A DNA stretch of 64,000 nucleotides from an uncultured Clostridia bacterium (GTDB lineage Bacteria > Bacillota > Clostridia > Christensenellales > UBA1242), in contig CAKVLS010000001.1 in the NCBI GenBank assembly GCA_934757865.1, forward strand, positions 124,001-188,000. Direction: 5' to 3'. Position numbers and translations under genes: made by a program. The notes under the pieces are model-generated. The model had not been told where the DNA came from. It did not search any database and worked only from the letters and a program-made list of their open reading frames with translations. Shown here in pieces: positions 25,907-35,806 of this stretch (position 1 is the first letter of the stretch; each line of letters begins with the position of its first letter).

Positions 25907-26616
25907 TTCTTTACCTCCAAGTTTTCTTTGAAGGTAATTTTTTTGCCTACCTTTTCTTGTAGATATACATCACCGCTATTATTGAGGGTATATATCATAA
26001 CATCTTTTATGTTAGTTATCTTAAACTTGCCAATGCTTTGTTTCAAAAACTCTTCATCAAGCCCAAAGTGTTCCATGTTTTCTTTGACGACTTTGCCGTC
26101 ATTGATAAGCATTAGATTGATAACGGCTGGGTCTGTTTTTACTTTCATATCATCAGCTGTTGGAGGCTGAGCATTAGTCTTAGGTAGTACGCTAAGGCTG
26201 CCGTTAGTCTCGACAATAGCGTAAGCTATATCTTCAAGAGAGAAGTATCCCGCAACCCTTAACCCTTCATATAGGTCGTTTAGAGTCATATTTAAGGCTC
26301 TTAGGTCTTTGTACCTGATTCCATTACAATCTATTACAATTATAGGATTGCCATTGATTAACCGTCTTAGTTTAATACTTTTTACCGACAAAATACTAAT
26401 AAAGAAGTGAATAGTAGTGAGAGCCAAAAGTGGCACAATACCGTGCAAAAGTGGTACAGTTATCTCAGTCATAGGTATACAAGCAAGGTCCGCTATAATA
26501 AGAGTTGCCACAAGCTCATAAGGTTGCATCTCAGCTATTTGCCTTTTTCCCATGATACGAAGTATAACAAGAACTATTAAATATATTACTATTGCTCTAA
26601 TAATTAAAGTTAACAT
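25903..26616 (-). CDS. DUF421 (YetF-like) membrane protein
   Basis: 237 residues with three N-terminal membrane helices (ending near residue 80, FFISILSV) and the DUF421 cytoplasmic domain: ILRIMGKRQIAEMQPYELV near 19-37, INGNPIIVIDCNGI near 87-100, and LRVAGYFSLEDIAYAIVETNGSLSVLP near 119-145. YetF-type proteins are common in spore formers; the molecular role is not settled. No Shine-Dalgarno sequence precedes the ATG; it follows the SpoVB-like gene by 31 bases and is probably expressed with it. Confidence 0.9.
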   Translation of the reverse strand: MLTLIIRAIVIYLIVLVILRIMGKRQIAEMQPYELVATLIIADLACIPMTEITVPLLHGIVPLLALTTIHFFISILSVKSIKLRRLINGNPIIVIDCNGIRYKDLRALNMTLNDLYEGLRVAGYFSLEDIAYAIVETNGSLSVLPKTNAQPPTADDMKVKTDPAVINLMLINDGKVVKENMEHFGLDEEFLKQSIGKFKITNIKDVMIYTLNNSGDVYLQEKVGKKITFKENLEVKK

Positions 26617-26647
26617 AGTTTATTTTTTGCAATAGATAACTTTATAT

Positions 26648-28126
26648 TCATTTTTTAGAAAAAACAGCGCCTATTTTGATAAAATTAAACACAACGCAAA
26701 GGACTATAAAAGCTCCTGTTGTTATTATTCCAGAGATTGCAAGGGATACGAACATATTAGTTACTGATATTAAAATCCCATAAATATTTTTGCCGAGTAG
26801 GGCACAAGGTAACCCCACGCCCAAAAATTTTATTGTCGGCATAATGTATGGGACTTTTATTTTTAGGCATTTTTTTATCATCGCTATATTAAGAATAGCC
26901 GCTACAACCATGCATATTCCCATACCCCAAACAAGAGACAAGATACCTGTATACTTAGGTAAAATTATTATAGCTATTATTAAAAATATTGCACCAATTA
27001 AATAATTGATAAATCCTTTTACTTCAAGTCCTAAGGCGTTTAGTATTGATGATGCTATATTATTAAGTCCTATAGGTAGCATGATGAAACACGAGTAAGA
27101 TAAGTAATACCCAGCTGTTTTATTAGCAAACAAAAACTCTCCAATAGCTTCACCGAGCCCTAGGTACACCGGCAAGACTACGCATGATACAAAGAGTGAA
27201 AATGTTATAGCTGTAGTAATTTTTTTGTGCATAAGCTCAGTGTTATTTTCGGCACGGTCTTGAGATATATCAGGAATTATCGCCATAGCGAGCGACCCAA
27301 TTACAGTAGATGGCAAGAACAAAAGTGGAAATGTCATGCCCATAGCTATGCCATACTGGGTTAGTGCTTGCGAGCTTGTGTATCCTACTGCAACCAGTCT
27401 CAATGGTATAATTATTCCTATCAGCGGTATAAGAAGGCTAGAAAGAACTCTTATGCCAGTTATGGGTACAGATGATTTTAGGACTTCTTTGAAGTTTCCT
27501 TTTGGACTAGAAAATTTTCCTCCATGCTTAAAGTAAATGATAAGTACAAGTAAGCTTGATACTATACACGAAATTGTAAGAGAAAAGCTAACCGCAATGC
27601 TTTTGTCAAAAGTTGAGTACATAAGTGCAACTAGTATAACGCACGCTATAACTCTAGTTATCTGCTCAAGGAACTCCGTAAAACTAACCCAAAAGAATTT
27701 TTTATTTCCCCACAAGTAACCTCTAAGTATGGCGTATACCGCAGAGAATATTGTCGCAGGTAGTAGGGTCAAAAGAATATTTAGGCATCTTATATCTGTA
27801 AATAATTTGCCTATTAAACTTCTAAATAATAATATAATGCAGCATAATGTTCCAGCGGTAACTAGGCCTATTATTAGTGCCGCAGTAACGATAGATGCAG
27901 TTATTTTTTTATCTTTGCTGCCAGAAACCAACTTGCTGACAGTAAGCGGAAGTCCACTAGATACAAAGGTTTCAATTACCATATACACCGAAAATGCTAT
28001 TTGGTAAATGCCAAGGCATTCAGCCCCCACCGCCCTTGATAAATAAATCTTAAATAAAAAGCCAATCACACGGGTAAGTATAGAAAACCCCGTCAAAATT
28101 GCTACTGCTCGAAATAGATGCTTCAT
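26648..28126 (-). CDS. SpoVB/MurJ-like polysaccharide transporter family (MATE-like flippase)
   Basis: 492 residues with about 14 membrane helices of the MVF/SpoVB fold. The N-terminus (AILTGFSILTRVIGFLFKIYLSRAVGAECLGIYQ) is typical of SpoVB and YtgP/MurJ-type lipid II flippases in Bacillota. In the family these export lipid-linked cell-wall or spore-cortex precursors. Which one this is cannot be told from sequence alone. ATG 28126 is chosen over an upstream in-frame start because GAGGTGAAA lies just before it. Confidence 0.85.
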   Translation of the reverse strand: MKHLFRAVAILTGFSILTRVIGFLFKIYLSRAVGAECLGIYQIAFSVYMVIETFVSSGLPLTVSKLVSGSKDKKITASIVTAALIIGLVTAGTLCCIILLFRSLIGKLFTDIRCLNILLTLLPATIFSAVYAILRGYLWGNKKFFWVSFTEFLEQITRVIACVILVALMYSTFDKSIAVSFSLTISCIVSSLLVLIIYFKHGGKFSSPKGNFKEVLKSSVPITGIRVLSSLLIPLIGIIIPLRLVAVGYTSSQALTQYGIAMGMTFPLLFLPSTVIGSLAMAIIPDISQDRAENNTELMHKKITTAITFSLFVSCVVLPVYLGLGEAIGEFLFANKTAGYYLSYSCFIMLPIGLNNIASSILNALGLEVKGFINYLIGAIFLIIAIIILPKYTGILSLVWGMGICMVVAAILNIAMIKKCLKIKVPYIMPTIKFLGVGLPCALLGKNIYGILISVTNMFVSLAISGIITTGAFIVLCVVFNFIKIGAVFSKK

Positions 28127-28210
28127 TTTCACCTCAAAAGTCTTAGTCACAAAAGTGCTTAAAACTGCATAATATATGATATTAAAAACAAGTTGACTTT
28201 ATGAGGTAAA

Positions 28211-28477
28211 ATGCAAAGTATAATTTATAAAGTGCGTCCGCATGACACAGCCGAGTCTATAGCAAAAATGTATAAGGTAAAGCCTCAAAACATTGAGCAA
28301 AAGTCTTTTGATACTGGGGACAGAGTTGTTATAAATCTAAAATCAAAAATATGCTATGTCGTGATGCCTGGGGACGATATCCAAAAAATTTCTCAAAAGT
28401 TAAATATAAATAAGGACGAACTCTCAAAATTGTTGGGCGGTGATGCGATTTTTGTCGGTAAACATATAGTTATTTAG
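28211..28477 (+). CDS. Small protein with two LysM-like domains
   Basis: 88 residues made of two LysM-type units: YKVRPHDTAESIAKMYKVKPQNIEQ (7-31) and YVVMPGDDIQKISQKLNINKDELSKLL (49-75). LysM binds GlcNAc polymers such as peptidoglycan. There is no signal peptide, which recalls intracellular spore-morphogenesis LysM proteins, but that is inference. Ribosome-binding site GAGG. It is divergent from the SpoVB-like gene. Confidence 0.82.
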   Translation: MQSIIYKVRPHDTAESIAKMYKVKPQNIEQKSFDTGDRVVINLKSKICYVVMPGDDIQKISQKLNINKDELSKLLGGDAIFVGKHIVI

Positions 28478-28573
28478 TTGCAAAAAGCAAGTCAAAGCCT
28501 TATAATAAATTATGTAAAATTGTCAAAATTGGACAAGCGTGTCTTGTTATTTGTCAAAAATATTGGAGTAATT

Positions 28574-29821
28574 ATGATAGAAATAAAAGAAGTGAAGACA
28601 AGGAAGGATATAAAAAACTTTGTTCGTTTTCCTATAAAATTATATAAGGGCAATAAATACTATGTCCCAAACTTAGAAATAGACGAGATTAACAAATTCG
28701 ACAGTCGCAAAAACGAATCTTGGGACGAGTGTGACATAATTGCGTTTTTGGCATACAAAGATGGCAAAATTGTCGGCAGAGTAGCCGGAATTATCCAAAA
28801 TACATATAATCAATCTCACAATGAAAAGCGTGTTAGATTTTCGAGATTTGATAGTATAGATGATGTAGAGGTCGCTAAGGCACTACTTAATGCTGTAGAA
28901 TCTTGGGCAAAAGCTAAGGGCATGACAGTAGCTCATGGTCCTATGGGCTATAATGACCTAGATAGAGAGGGTTTGCTTATTGAGGGATTTGACCAATATC
29001 AAACTTTTGAGGAGCAATATAACTATGACTACTATCCTAAACTAATCGAGGCTTGTGGGTATAAGAAGGAAGTTGACTGGTTAGAGTATAGATTGTTCAC
29101 CCCAAAAGAGCAAAATGAAAGAGTTCATAGATTTGCAGATGTTGTAATGAAAAGATATAAGTTGCATCTAGCTCACCCAAAGAACATGAAAGAAGTTATT
29201 AACAAGTATGCAGATGGCATATTTGAGGTGCTAGAAAAAGCATATGCACCACTATATGGAGTTGTATCTCTAAGTGAAAAAGTTCGTAAAGCCTTAATAG
29301 GACAATTTAATCTAATACTTGATGTTAAATACTTAATTATTATTCTTAATGAGAAAGAAGAGGTAGTTTCATTTGGACTAGCTTTCCCATCACTTTCTGA
29401 AGCTGTAACTAAGAGTAAGGGTAGACTATTACCATTTGGATTATTTAGAATTCTAAAAGCTATCAAAAAACCAAAAATTGTTGACCTAGGACTAATAGGT
29501 GTATTGCCTGAGTATCAAAACAGAGGTCTTAACGCTATAATTCTTAATTACATTATAACTAATATGATTAAAAGTGGTGTAGAAGCTGCCGAGACTAACT
29601 TAATGCTTGAAGATAATAGCAAAATCCAAAATCAATGGGATGCTTTTGACCATATCCAACACAAACGCCGTAGAGCATATGTTAAGAATTTGGTAGAAGA
29701 GCCAAAGAGCAAACAAAAGTCAGCTACTAAAAAATCAACTAAGACCACAAAAGGTAAAACTGAAAAGCCTACTCCAAAAACAGTTAAAAAGCCTGCAACC
29801 AAAAAGGCAACAACTAAGTAG
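28574..29821 (+). CDS. GNAT-fold protein with Lys-rich histone-H1-like tail
   Basis: 415 residues. The N-terminal region (KIVGRVAGIIQNTYNQ near 66-81) and the later VDLGLIGVLPEYQNRGLNAIIL (near 307-328) show the acetyl-CoA-binding pattern of GNAT acyltransferases; the family is often called uncharacterised N-acetyltransferase and the substrate is unknown. The last 40 residues are Lys, Thr and Pro rich (KKSTKTTKGKTEK, TVKKPATKKATTK), like tails that bind nucleic acid or polyphosphate. ATG 28574 has GGAG 5 bases upstream and is preferred to the longer frame. Confidence 0.82.
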   Translation: MIEIKEVKTRKDIKNFVRFPIKLYKGNKYYVPNLEIDEINKFDSRKNESWDECDIIAFLAYKDGKIVGRVAGIIQNTYNQSHNEKRVRFSRFDSIDDVEVAKALLNAVESWAKAKGMTVAHGPMGYNDLDREGLLIEGFDQYQTFEEQYNYDYYPKLIEACGYKKEVDWLEYRLFTPKEQNERVHRFADVVMKRYKLHLAHPKNMKEVINKYADGIFEVLEKAYAPLYGVVSLSEKVRKALIGQFNLILDVKYLIIILNEKEEVVSFGLAFPSLSEAVTKSKGRLLPFGLFRILKAIKKPKIVDLGLIGVLPEYQNRGLNAIILNYIITNMIKSGVEAAETNLMLEDNSKIQNQWDAFDHIQHKRRRAYVKNLVEEPKSKQKSATKKSTKTTKGKTEKPTPKTVKKPATKKATTK

Positions 29822-29871
29822 CATATATAATCTATATAAAAGAGTATTTGTTCAATATTATTGAGCATTAT

Positions 29872-29913
29872 AAAAAAAGACTTTGTATTAAAAATACATC
29901 GTTCTTTTTTTAT
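29872..29913 (+). terminator. Imperfect terminator after the GNAT gene
   Basis: AAAGACTTTGTAT pairs imperfectly with ATACATCGTTCTTT and is followed by a T-run. Confidence 0.6.
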
Positions 29914-29942
29914 TCTCCTAATTTCAAACGGCTAAACTTTGT

Positions 29943-29971
29943 TTGCACTAAACCATAATATATGTTATTAT
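29943..29971 (+). promoter_or_regulatory. Promoter of the surface protease gene
   Basis: TTGCAC, 17 bases, TATTAT. Only 10 bases separate the -10 box from the ATG at 29982, leaving a leader of about 3 bases and no Shine-Dalgarno sequence. Confidence 0.65.
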
Positions 29972-29981
29972 CATTTATAGT

Positions 29982-31925
29982 ATGAACAACAATCTAAAAA
30001 AATTAAATGTAAAAATTATTACTATTTTATCAATACTAATATTCATTATATCTTTTTGCCCAAGTTTAATTAATAAGGGTGTTGTTTTTGCTGACAGCAT
30101 ACAAGATAATCCATTTAATTCAATGAGTGTAGATGAAATCGCTCAAATGGAAAAATTTAGTAGTCGTGATTATGGGGTTGTAACCCCCAATCTTGACCAA
30201 GGAAGTACACAGATTTGTTGGGCTTATGCTGTTGCAAGTGCTTCTGAAACATCCATACTAAAAGACAACCTAGATGAAAATACAAAAGATACATTACATT
30301 TTTCGCCAACACAAATTGCATACAGAACATATAATAGAGATGCTGATCCACTTGGCAACACTGTTGGAGTTTATGATAATGATAGCTGGAATGTAACAGG
30401 AAACTCATATAATACATTTTTAATGCTATCTCAATGGTGTGCTCCGGTTGATCTTCGTGTGAGTATGAAGTCAAATGCTTATGAAAGCAATTTGTACAGA
30501 CTGCTTGATGCTGAAAAATTGGACTTGAATTTATATAGCCAAGAGTATCGCAAAAACAAAATAAAAAGTGTTATTGCAAAATATGGCGCTGTAACGGGGT
30601 CATATTATAATGCACGAGAAGTTGAGTTTTATAACACAAAGAATGAGACAAGTAGCAATGGAATTGCTCACGCTATGACTATTGTAGGCTGGGATGACAC
30701 AATTCCAGCTAGTAAGTTCCAACCAGGAACTGCAAGTCAAAACGGTGGCTGGTTAATCAAAAATAGTTATAATTCACTTCCTTATTTTTATCTTTCATAC
30801 GATAGTCCTATTAGTAATATTTGTGCTTTTAAGTATGCTAATAAATCTGAATATGATTTTAACTATTTCTATGACAATGAGTCTAAAGCCCCAATGAGAA
30901 GTGACAACAATTCAAAATGTGTTTCAAATATTTTTCAAGCAAAGAAAAGTGATGATACCCATAACGAATATGTAAAAGCTGTTAATGTCGCAACTTATGG
31001 CGATAATCTAACTTGTACAGTCAAAGTTTACACAAATTTGACAGACCCAAAAGCCCCAGAAAGTGGGACTCTTTCTGCTAGTGGAGAGAGAGTGTTAGAT
31101 TATGAAGGTTATCATACGATTATGTTAAATAACTTAGCAAAAATTGACAAAGGAACATATTATTCAGTTGTTGTGAATGTTAGCAGCAATAGTGGTGGTA
31201 GCGCATACATTTTATACTCTCGAAATTCAAACGGGAACACATATTACAAATCTTCATATGGTTGGAATAGTATAAATTATTCTGGAAGGATAAAAGCTTA
31301 TACAGTTTTGCAAGAGAAGGGAGAAACTGAGCAAAAAGTTAATCTTTCGTTAGCAAGTTATGATGAAATAACTCCTTTATCATTTACTGGATATGAAATT
31401 TGCCCACAAGTAAATTTAACATACAATTCACAATCATTAGTAAAAGATAGAGATTATACAGTTATTTACAAAAACAACATAAATGTTGGCGTTGCGGAAA
31501 TTATAATAAATGGAATTGGAAATTATACAGGAAGTATAAATTTACAATTTGAAATTTTGCCTGTTGATGTCCCCACAAGACCAAATAGTGAGATTAAATT
31601 TTCTAGCAATGCAACAACCTTGTCAGATATTAGTTTGCCTGCTGGCTGGCAATGGCAAGATCCAAGTCTAGAGGTGAATAACTTAACAAGCGCCACTGCA
31701 ATTTATGTGGGCGAAAATAAAGAGAATTATAAAAACACTATATTAACTATATCTTTACAAAAAGAAGAATCAACTCCAAACAATCCAAACGATAATAACC
31801 AAAACAAAGATAAAGATAATCAAGATGATATTCTTAAAACAATTATTTTGGTTGTTGTAGGGTCAATAATATTAGTAACTCCTTTAATAATAATAACAAT
31901 TAAGAAAAAGAAAAAATTAAAATAA
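29982..31925 (+). CDS. Surface papain-like (C1 family) cysteine protease
   Basis: 647 residues. A signal sequence (LNVKIITILSILIFIISF, cleavage near residue 38) is followed by a C1A-like peptidase domain with Gln73 and Cys79 in QGSTQICWAYAVAS, His230 in IAHAMTIVGWDD and Asn261 in GGWLIKNSYNS, so the catalytic residues are intact. A beta-rich lectin-like region follows (about 290-440), then a domain with a YTGSINLQFEI line. A membrane helix (about 620-641) and a KKKKKLK tail anchor it. No LPXTG. It would act on extracellular protein. Leucine is mostly TTA, unlike most neighbours. Confidence 0.9.
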   Translation: MNNNLKKLNVKIITILSILIFIISFCPSLINKGVVFADSIQDNPFNSMSVDEIAQMEKFSSRDYGVVTPNLDQGSTQICWAYAVASASETSILKDNLDENTKDTLHFSPTQIAYRTYNRDADPLGNTVGVYDNDSWNVTGNSYNTFLMLSQWCAPVDLRVSMKSNAYESNLYRLLDAEKLDLNLYSQEYRKNKIKSVIAKYGAVTGSYYNAREVEFYNTKNETSSNGIAHAMTIVGWDDTIPASKFQPGTASQNGGWLIKNSYNSLPYFYLSYDSPISNICAFKYANKSEYDFNYFYDNESKAPMRSDNNSKCVSNIFQAKKSDDTHNEYVKAVNVATYGDNLTCTVKVYTNLTDPKAPESGTLSASGERVLDYEGYHTIMLNNLAKIDKGTYYSVVVNVSSNSGGSAYILYSRNSNGNTYYKSSYGWNSINYSGRIKAYTVLQEKGETEQKVNLSLASYDEITPLSFTGYEICPQVNLTYNSQSLVKDRDYTVIYKNNINVGVAEIIINGIGNYTGSINLQFEILPVDVPTRPNSEIKFSSNATTLSDISLPAGWQWQDPSLEVNNLTSATAIYVGENKENYKNTILTISLQKEESTPNNPNDNNQNKDKDNQDDILKTIILVVVGSIILVTPLIIITIKKKKKLK

Positions 31926-31943
31926 TTTTTATTCTTTTTGACA

Positions 31944-31981
31944 AAAAAACCATAGGTAAATTCTACCTATGGTTTTTTATT
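31944..31981. terminator. Bidirectional terminator
   Basis: AAACCATAGGTA/TACCTATGGTTT, 12 pairs, 5-base loop, A and T runs on both sides. It lies between the convergent protease and surface-protein genes. Confidence 0.92.
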
Positions 31982-31983
31982 AT

Positions 31984-34900
31984 TTACTTTTTAGATTTTA
32001 GACGAGCTTTTTGTTTGCCAGCCTCAGCTTTTGCCTCTTGTTCTTGTTTTTCTTTTTGTCTTTCTTTTTCAATGGCAGCTTGATTTTGTTTAATTAGTCT
32101 ATTTTCTTCTTCAAGAATCATTTGTCTTCTTCTTATCTCCTTTTGTTCTTCTAGTCTAATATTTGCTTCGTCTAGAAGGTACTTCTTAGCAGATTCAAAG
32201 TTATCAATTTCTTTTTGAAGTTTGCTATTGTTTTTAGCATATTTTGTAAATAGCTTTTCAACTTTTTGCTCGTTGTCTAGTTTTTTGATTGATTCTTCAT
32301 ATGTATGTTTGCCTTCATCCATCTGAGCTTTTGTTTCTTCAATCCTCTTATCTAATTCTTTTACCTTTTCGTCTCTTAGAGCTTTTAGTTCTCTTCTTAC
32401 ATCGGCATCGTTAAGAGATAACTCTCTGTTGTAATCAGATTTTTTAGCTTTGCCATATCTCTTTGGCATTCTAAACTTTAGATGACGCATTGCCATACCA
32501 ATGATAGCTATGATTAGTGCAAGTGCAATAATCAATGAAGAGGCCAAAATCCAATAGTTTACACCACTTATTGAGGTCTTAGAATCATCATCACTGCTAT
32601 CATCTGTTGACTCAGCAACTTTTGCAACAGTCTTAATTGTGTAATCATTACTTTCTACTGCGTTATAATCTGTAGCTGTTACTGTATCAACTGTAATGCT
32701 ATCAACAAATACAAATCCTTGTGTAGGATAATCTTTGTTACCTAGTGAGATTGATAGAGTAGAAGTGATGCTATTTGCTTGGTCATTAGATACATAGAAA
32801 GAATATTTTGTCCATACATTTTCGCCATCAGTAACTTTTGATACTACATTGCTAAATGATTTCTCAACATTGCTTAGAGAAATATTTACACCATATTTTT
32901 CTGCTGTTCCAGTTATAGCTGTTGTGTAAATCCATACATTAACTACATAGTGAGTATTTGTATTAAATGTATAAGTGTAATTAGTTTTGTAAGTGAATGC
33001 TGTTGGAGCATTGTTTTTGATCATAAGTAGGTTGCCGTTGCTACCTTCTCTTGCAGGAACATTAGCGTTTACTACTATTTCTGGAGCTGTGCTTGTGTTA
33101 ATAACACCAGCTGTAGTTGATGCAGAAGCTGTATCGCCAGTCATTGTAGCTGGAGTATAGATGTTGCTGCCATTATCAATATAACTGTCAAAATTGTTAT
33201 TTTTTAGATTGGTGTAAGCAGATTTTGTAGTGTCACGACTCTCGATTACACTGTCTTCTATGCTAGATTTGTAAGATACATTATCAAAATAAGCATATCC
33301 GCTAGTAGTACTATTCTCTGTACCTAGGCTAAAAACTAGTTGCATATCAAGAGAAGTTGTTGTGTTTTTGAAATAAATTGTATACTTAGTCCATTCGGTA
33401 TCTCTTATTCCGCTTATTCTAGCATAAACATTTTTTCCGCTTATAAGTGAGATAGAAGCTCCGCTAGATAAATTGCTTAAATTGCTTTGAACTTTTACAT
33501 ATACAGAAATAGCAATGCTAGAAGATTCTGCAACTGAGAAAGAATCACTAGTTGCTTTTACATAAGATTTGTTCTCATCGTTTCTTAGCATTAGTACGTT
33601 GTTAACTGTTGTTTCAGGGTTAGTGTCTGCATTAGGATATGTTGTAACTGGACCTGGGTATACGGCGTTAGGACCATAATTGCCAAGGGCTAAGTTTGCA
33701 TCATATTTTGTTTTGTTAACATTGATAATACCACTAATTTCGTTACTGATAGACCAGTTTCTAGCTTTGATAGGGTATGTAACATTACTATCGGTTGAAC
33801 CACTATAGTTAAAAGCGCCATTTTTGATAGTTGTTGTATCAGAGTCTGAGTATAGTGCTAATTTGTTAGATGAAGCATTGTTGTATGTAGAATATGAAAT
33901 CTCATAAACTTTGATATCATCAAATATTGCATAGCCGGTAGCTAGGCTGTCGGTTTTTCCAAGGCCTAGAGATAGAGTAATATCAATATCTCTATAAGGG
34001 CTACCTTCTACATAGATAGTAGTAAGAGCATAGTTGTTGTAGTTAGCTAGTCCAGTAGATGTAGTAGTATAATCAGCAACTGTTACTTTTGGAGCATCTT
34101 CGTCTGTAGAAGTTGTCTTAACAGTTGCATAAGCACCGCCTTTTGTAACATTGCCAGTCTTTGAATAATATGTAATCATTGCAAAGCTGTGTTGCTTGAT
34201 TGTTATTGGGCTAGAAGTATATTCGGTATAAGAACCATTTGTATCAAGGTGATTGATAAATAATGCTTTTGTGTTGTTGCGACTAAATGTGTTTCCAGGA
34301 ACTGTTTGATCACTGCCAAGGTACATATCATTTAGCATTTCAGTAGAGTCCCCAGCAAAAGTAATACCGCTGTGGGTTTTATCGTTTCCACTAAATGTTG
34401 ATCTAGTCCAGCCGTTTAGTCCAGCCTCAAAGTCACCATTAGTAAATTGATTTTCATAATCTTTTCCAGCAAGGTCCAACTTTCTAATGTTTGATGGCAT
34501 GTTGTTAATGTCGTCAAAGTTATAACCCTCTGTGCAAGCATAGTAAGTTGTTTGGTCGATAGATTGAACTTTGATATTATCGAAGAAAACTTGTCCATTT
34601 GATAATACATTGTTATCTTGTTTAGAACCAAGCCATAATTCAAGGTATGCCTTTGTAGCACTGTTTACATCGGTTTTAACATAGAAGTTATATGTTGACC
34701 AGCCGTTATCTACATTTTTGTTAGTAACAACATCTACAAAATTATATTGTTTAGTTAGTGGAAGGTCAGAACCTGTAAGATAAATAGATGCACCATTTGA
34801 AATAGTGTTTGTCTTGCACAAAACAGAAATTCTGTAGTAGCTGTTAGCTTTTAGATCCATCTCGCTAGAGTTTTTGTAACCATATCTTGTTTCTTGATTT

Positions 34901-35265
34901 TTTGAGTTAATCATTAAGATTTTTTTATCATTAGCACTAGAAGATGTTAGCGGGTTAGAACCAATGCCATAGCCTGAGTTGTTATTAAAAGTGTCGTTAG
35001 TTGTATCAATAACGCCCTTTGAAACATTGTCAGAATCTCCACCGGCTGTTACCCAATAGCTTGGGTTAGAAGGGTTACCCTTAGAGGTAGAGGAGCTGCT
35101 CTCAAAGTTAGCATTAGATAACATATCGCTAGTAGTGTCTTGGGTGTAAGCGTATGTGTAATAGCTATTTGATGCTGCGTAAATAATTGTAAATTGAGCT
35201 AGTATTGCAAAGATAGCAATAAAGATAAATGCTAGACTCTTTTTTGTAAATTGTAAAATCTTCAT
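31984..35265 (-). CDS. Giant surface protein with CBM-like modules, TM and long cytoplasmic coiled coil
   Basis: 1093 residues. After a signal peptide (MKILQFTKKSLAFIFIAIFA, cleavage near residue 31) come four or more jelly-roll-like modules, each opening with N-x-x-F-E/D plus W (NANFESSS, NGDFEAGLNGW, NGAFNYSG, NNNFDSYI) and closing with a YAYFDNVSY-, AIFDDIKVYEI- or VFVDSITVD-like line, as in carbohydrate-binding family 4/9-like folds. A membrane helix spans about 904-925. The 168-residue tail is highly charged and predicted coiled coil, ending in KERQKEKQEQEAKAEAGKQK. Such a long cytoplasmic coiled coil on a surface protein is unusual. Ribosome-binding site AGGTGAAAG. Confidence 0.88.
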   Translation of the reverse strand: MKILQFTKKSLAFIFIAIFAILAQFTIIYAASNSYYTYAYTQDTTSDMLSNANFESSSSTSKGNPSNPSYWVTAGGDSDNVSKGVIDTTNDTFNNNSGYGIGSNPLTSSSANDKKILMINSKNQETRYGYKNSSEMDLKANSYYRISVLCKTNTISNGASIYLTGSDLPLTKQYNFVDVVTNKNVDNGWSTYNFYVKTDVNSATKAYLELWLGSKQDNNVLSNGQVFFDNIKVQSIDQTTYYACTEGYNFDDINNMPSNIRKLDLAGKDYENQFTNGDFEAGLNGWTRSTFSGNDKTHSGITFAGDSTEMLNDMYLGSDQTVPGNTFSRNNTKALFINHLDTNGSYTEYTSSPITIKQHSFAMITYYSKTGNVTKGGAYATVKTTSTDEDAPKVTVADYTTTSTGLANYNNYALTTIYVEGSPYRDIDITLSLGLGKTDSLATGYAIFDDIKVYEISYSTYNNASSNKLALYSDSDTTTIKNGAFNYSGSTDSNVTYPIKARNWSISNEISGIINVNKTKYDANLALGNYGPNAVYPGPVTTYPNADTNPETTVNNVLMLRNDENKSYVKATSDSFSVAESSSIAISVYVKVQSNLSNLSSGASISLISGKNVYARISGIRDTEWTKYTIYFKNTTTSLDMQLVFSLGTENSTTSGYAYFDNVSYKSSIEDSVIESRDTTKSAYTNLKNNNFDSYIDNGSNIYTPATMTGDTASASTTAGVINTSTAPEIVVNANVPAREGSNGNLLMIKNNAPTAFTYKTNYTYTFNTNTHYVVNVWIYTTAITGTAEKYGVNISLSNVEKSFSNVVSKVTDGENVWTKYSFYVSNDQANSITSTLSISLGNKDYPTQGFVFVDSITVDTVTATDYNAVESNDYTIKTVAKVAESTDDSSDDDSKTSISGVNYWILASSLIIALALIIAIIGMAMRHLKFRMPKRYGKAKKSDYNRELSLNDADVRRELKALRDEKVKELDKRIEETKAQMDEGKHTYEESIKKLDNEQKVEKLFTKYAKNNSKLQKEIDNFESAKKYLLDEANIRLEEQKEIRRRQMILEEENRLIKQNQAAIEKERQKEKQEQEAKAEAGKQKARLKSKK

Positions 35266-35420
35266 CTTTCACCTATAAAATTTTTTAGTTTTGCCTTACT
35301 ATAATATATATTATATATAAATATAGTTCATAGACTTTTATATTATATAACAAGCATTGGTATTTTGCAAACAAAAAAATATAATAATGCGTACTTTTTT
35401 ATAATTTTTGAGCAATTACT

Positions 35421-35426
35421 TATAAT
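35421..35426 (+). promoter_or_regulatory. -10 box of the TauE/SafE pair, leaderless start likely
   Basis: TATAAT ends 6 bases before the ATG at 35433; no Shine-Dalgarno sequence is present. The -35 is weak. Confidence 0.55.
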
Positions 35427-35432
35427 AATTTT

Positions 35433-35798
35433 ATGGATAGAAACAAAAACAAACTCATAAAAATCATACTTTGTGCAAGCGTTATAGGTATAATCAACGG
35501 ACTACTAGGTGGGGGAGGCGGTATGCTGTGCGTTCCGGCTCTTAATAAACTCGCTGGTCTTGACACAAAAAAGTCCCACGCAACAGCCGTATATGTCATG
35601 CTGCCCATTAGTATAATTAGTAGTATTGTGTACGCTGCGTCTGTAAAAGCCAGCTTTTCGGCTGTCTCACTTGTGACGGTTGGAAGTCTTGTTGGAGGCT
35701 TTTTGGGGACTAAACTTCTTAAAAATTTTAGTAGCATAATAGTAGATTATATCTTTGTCGTGGTCATATTTTTGGCTGCAATTAGAATGCTTATTTAG
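35433..35798 (+). CDS. TauE/SafE family permease, first half
   Basis: 121 residues, four membrane helices. The glycine-rich GIINGLLGGGGGMLCVPAL near 19-37 is the half-repeat signature of TauE/SafE (DUF81) sulfite or sulfonate exporters. A full transporter has about eight helices with this signature twice; here each half is a separate gene (second half at 35807), likely forming a heterodimer. Substrate unknown. Confidence 0.88.
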   Translation: MDRNKNKLIKIILCASVIGIINGLLGGGGGMLCVPALNKLAGLDTKKSHATAVYVMLPISIISSIVYAASVKASFSAVSLVTVGSLVGGFLGTKLLKNFSSIIVDYIFVVVIFLAAIRMLI

Positions 35799-35806
35799 GA
35801 GGAAAT

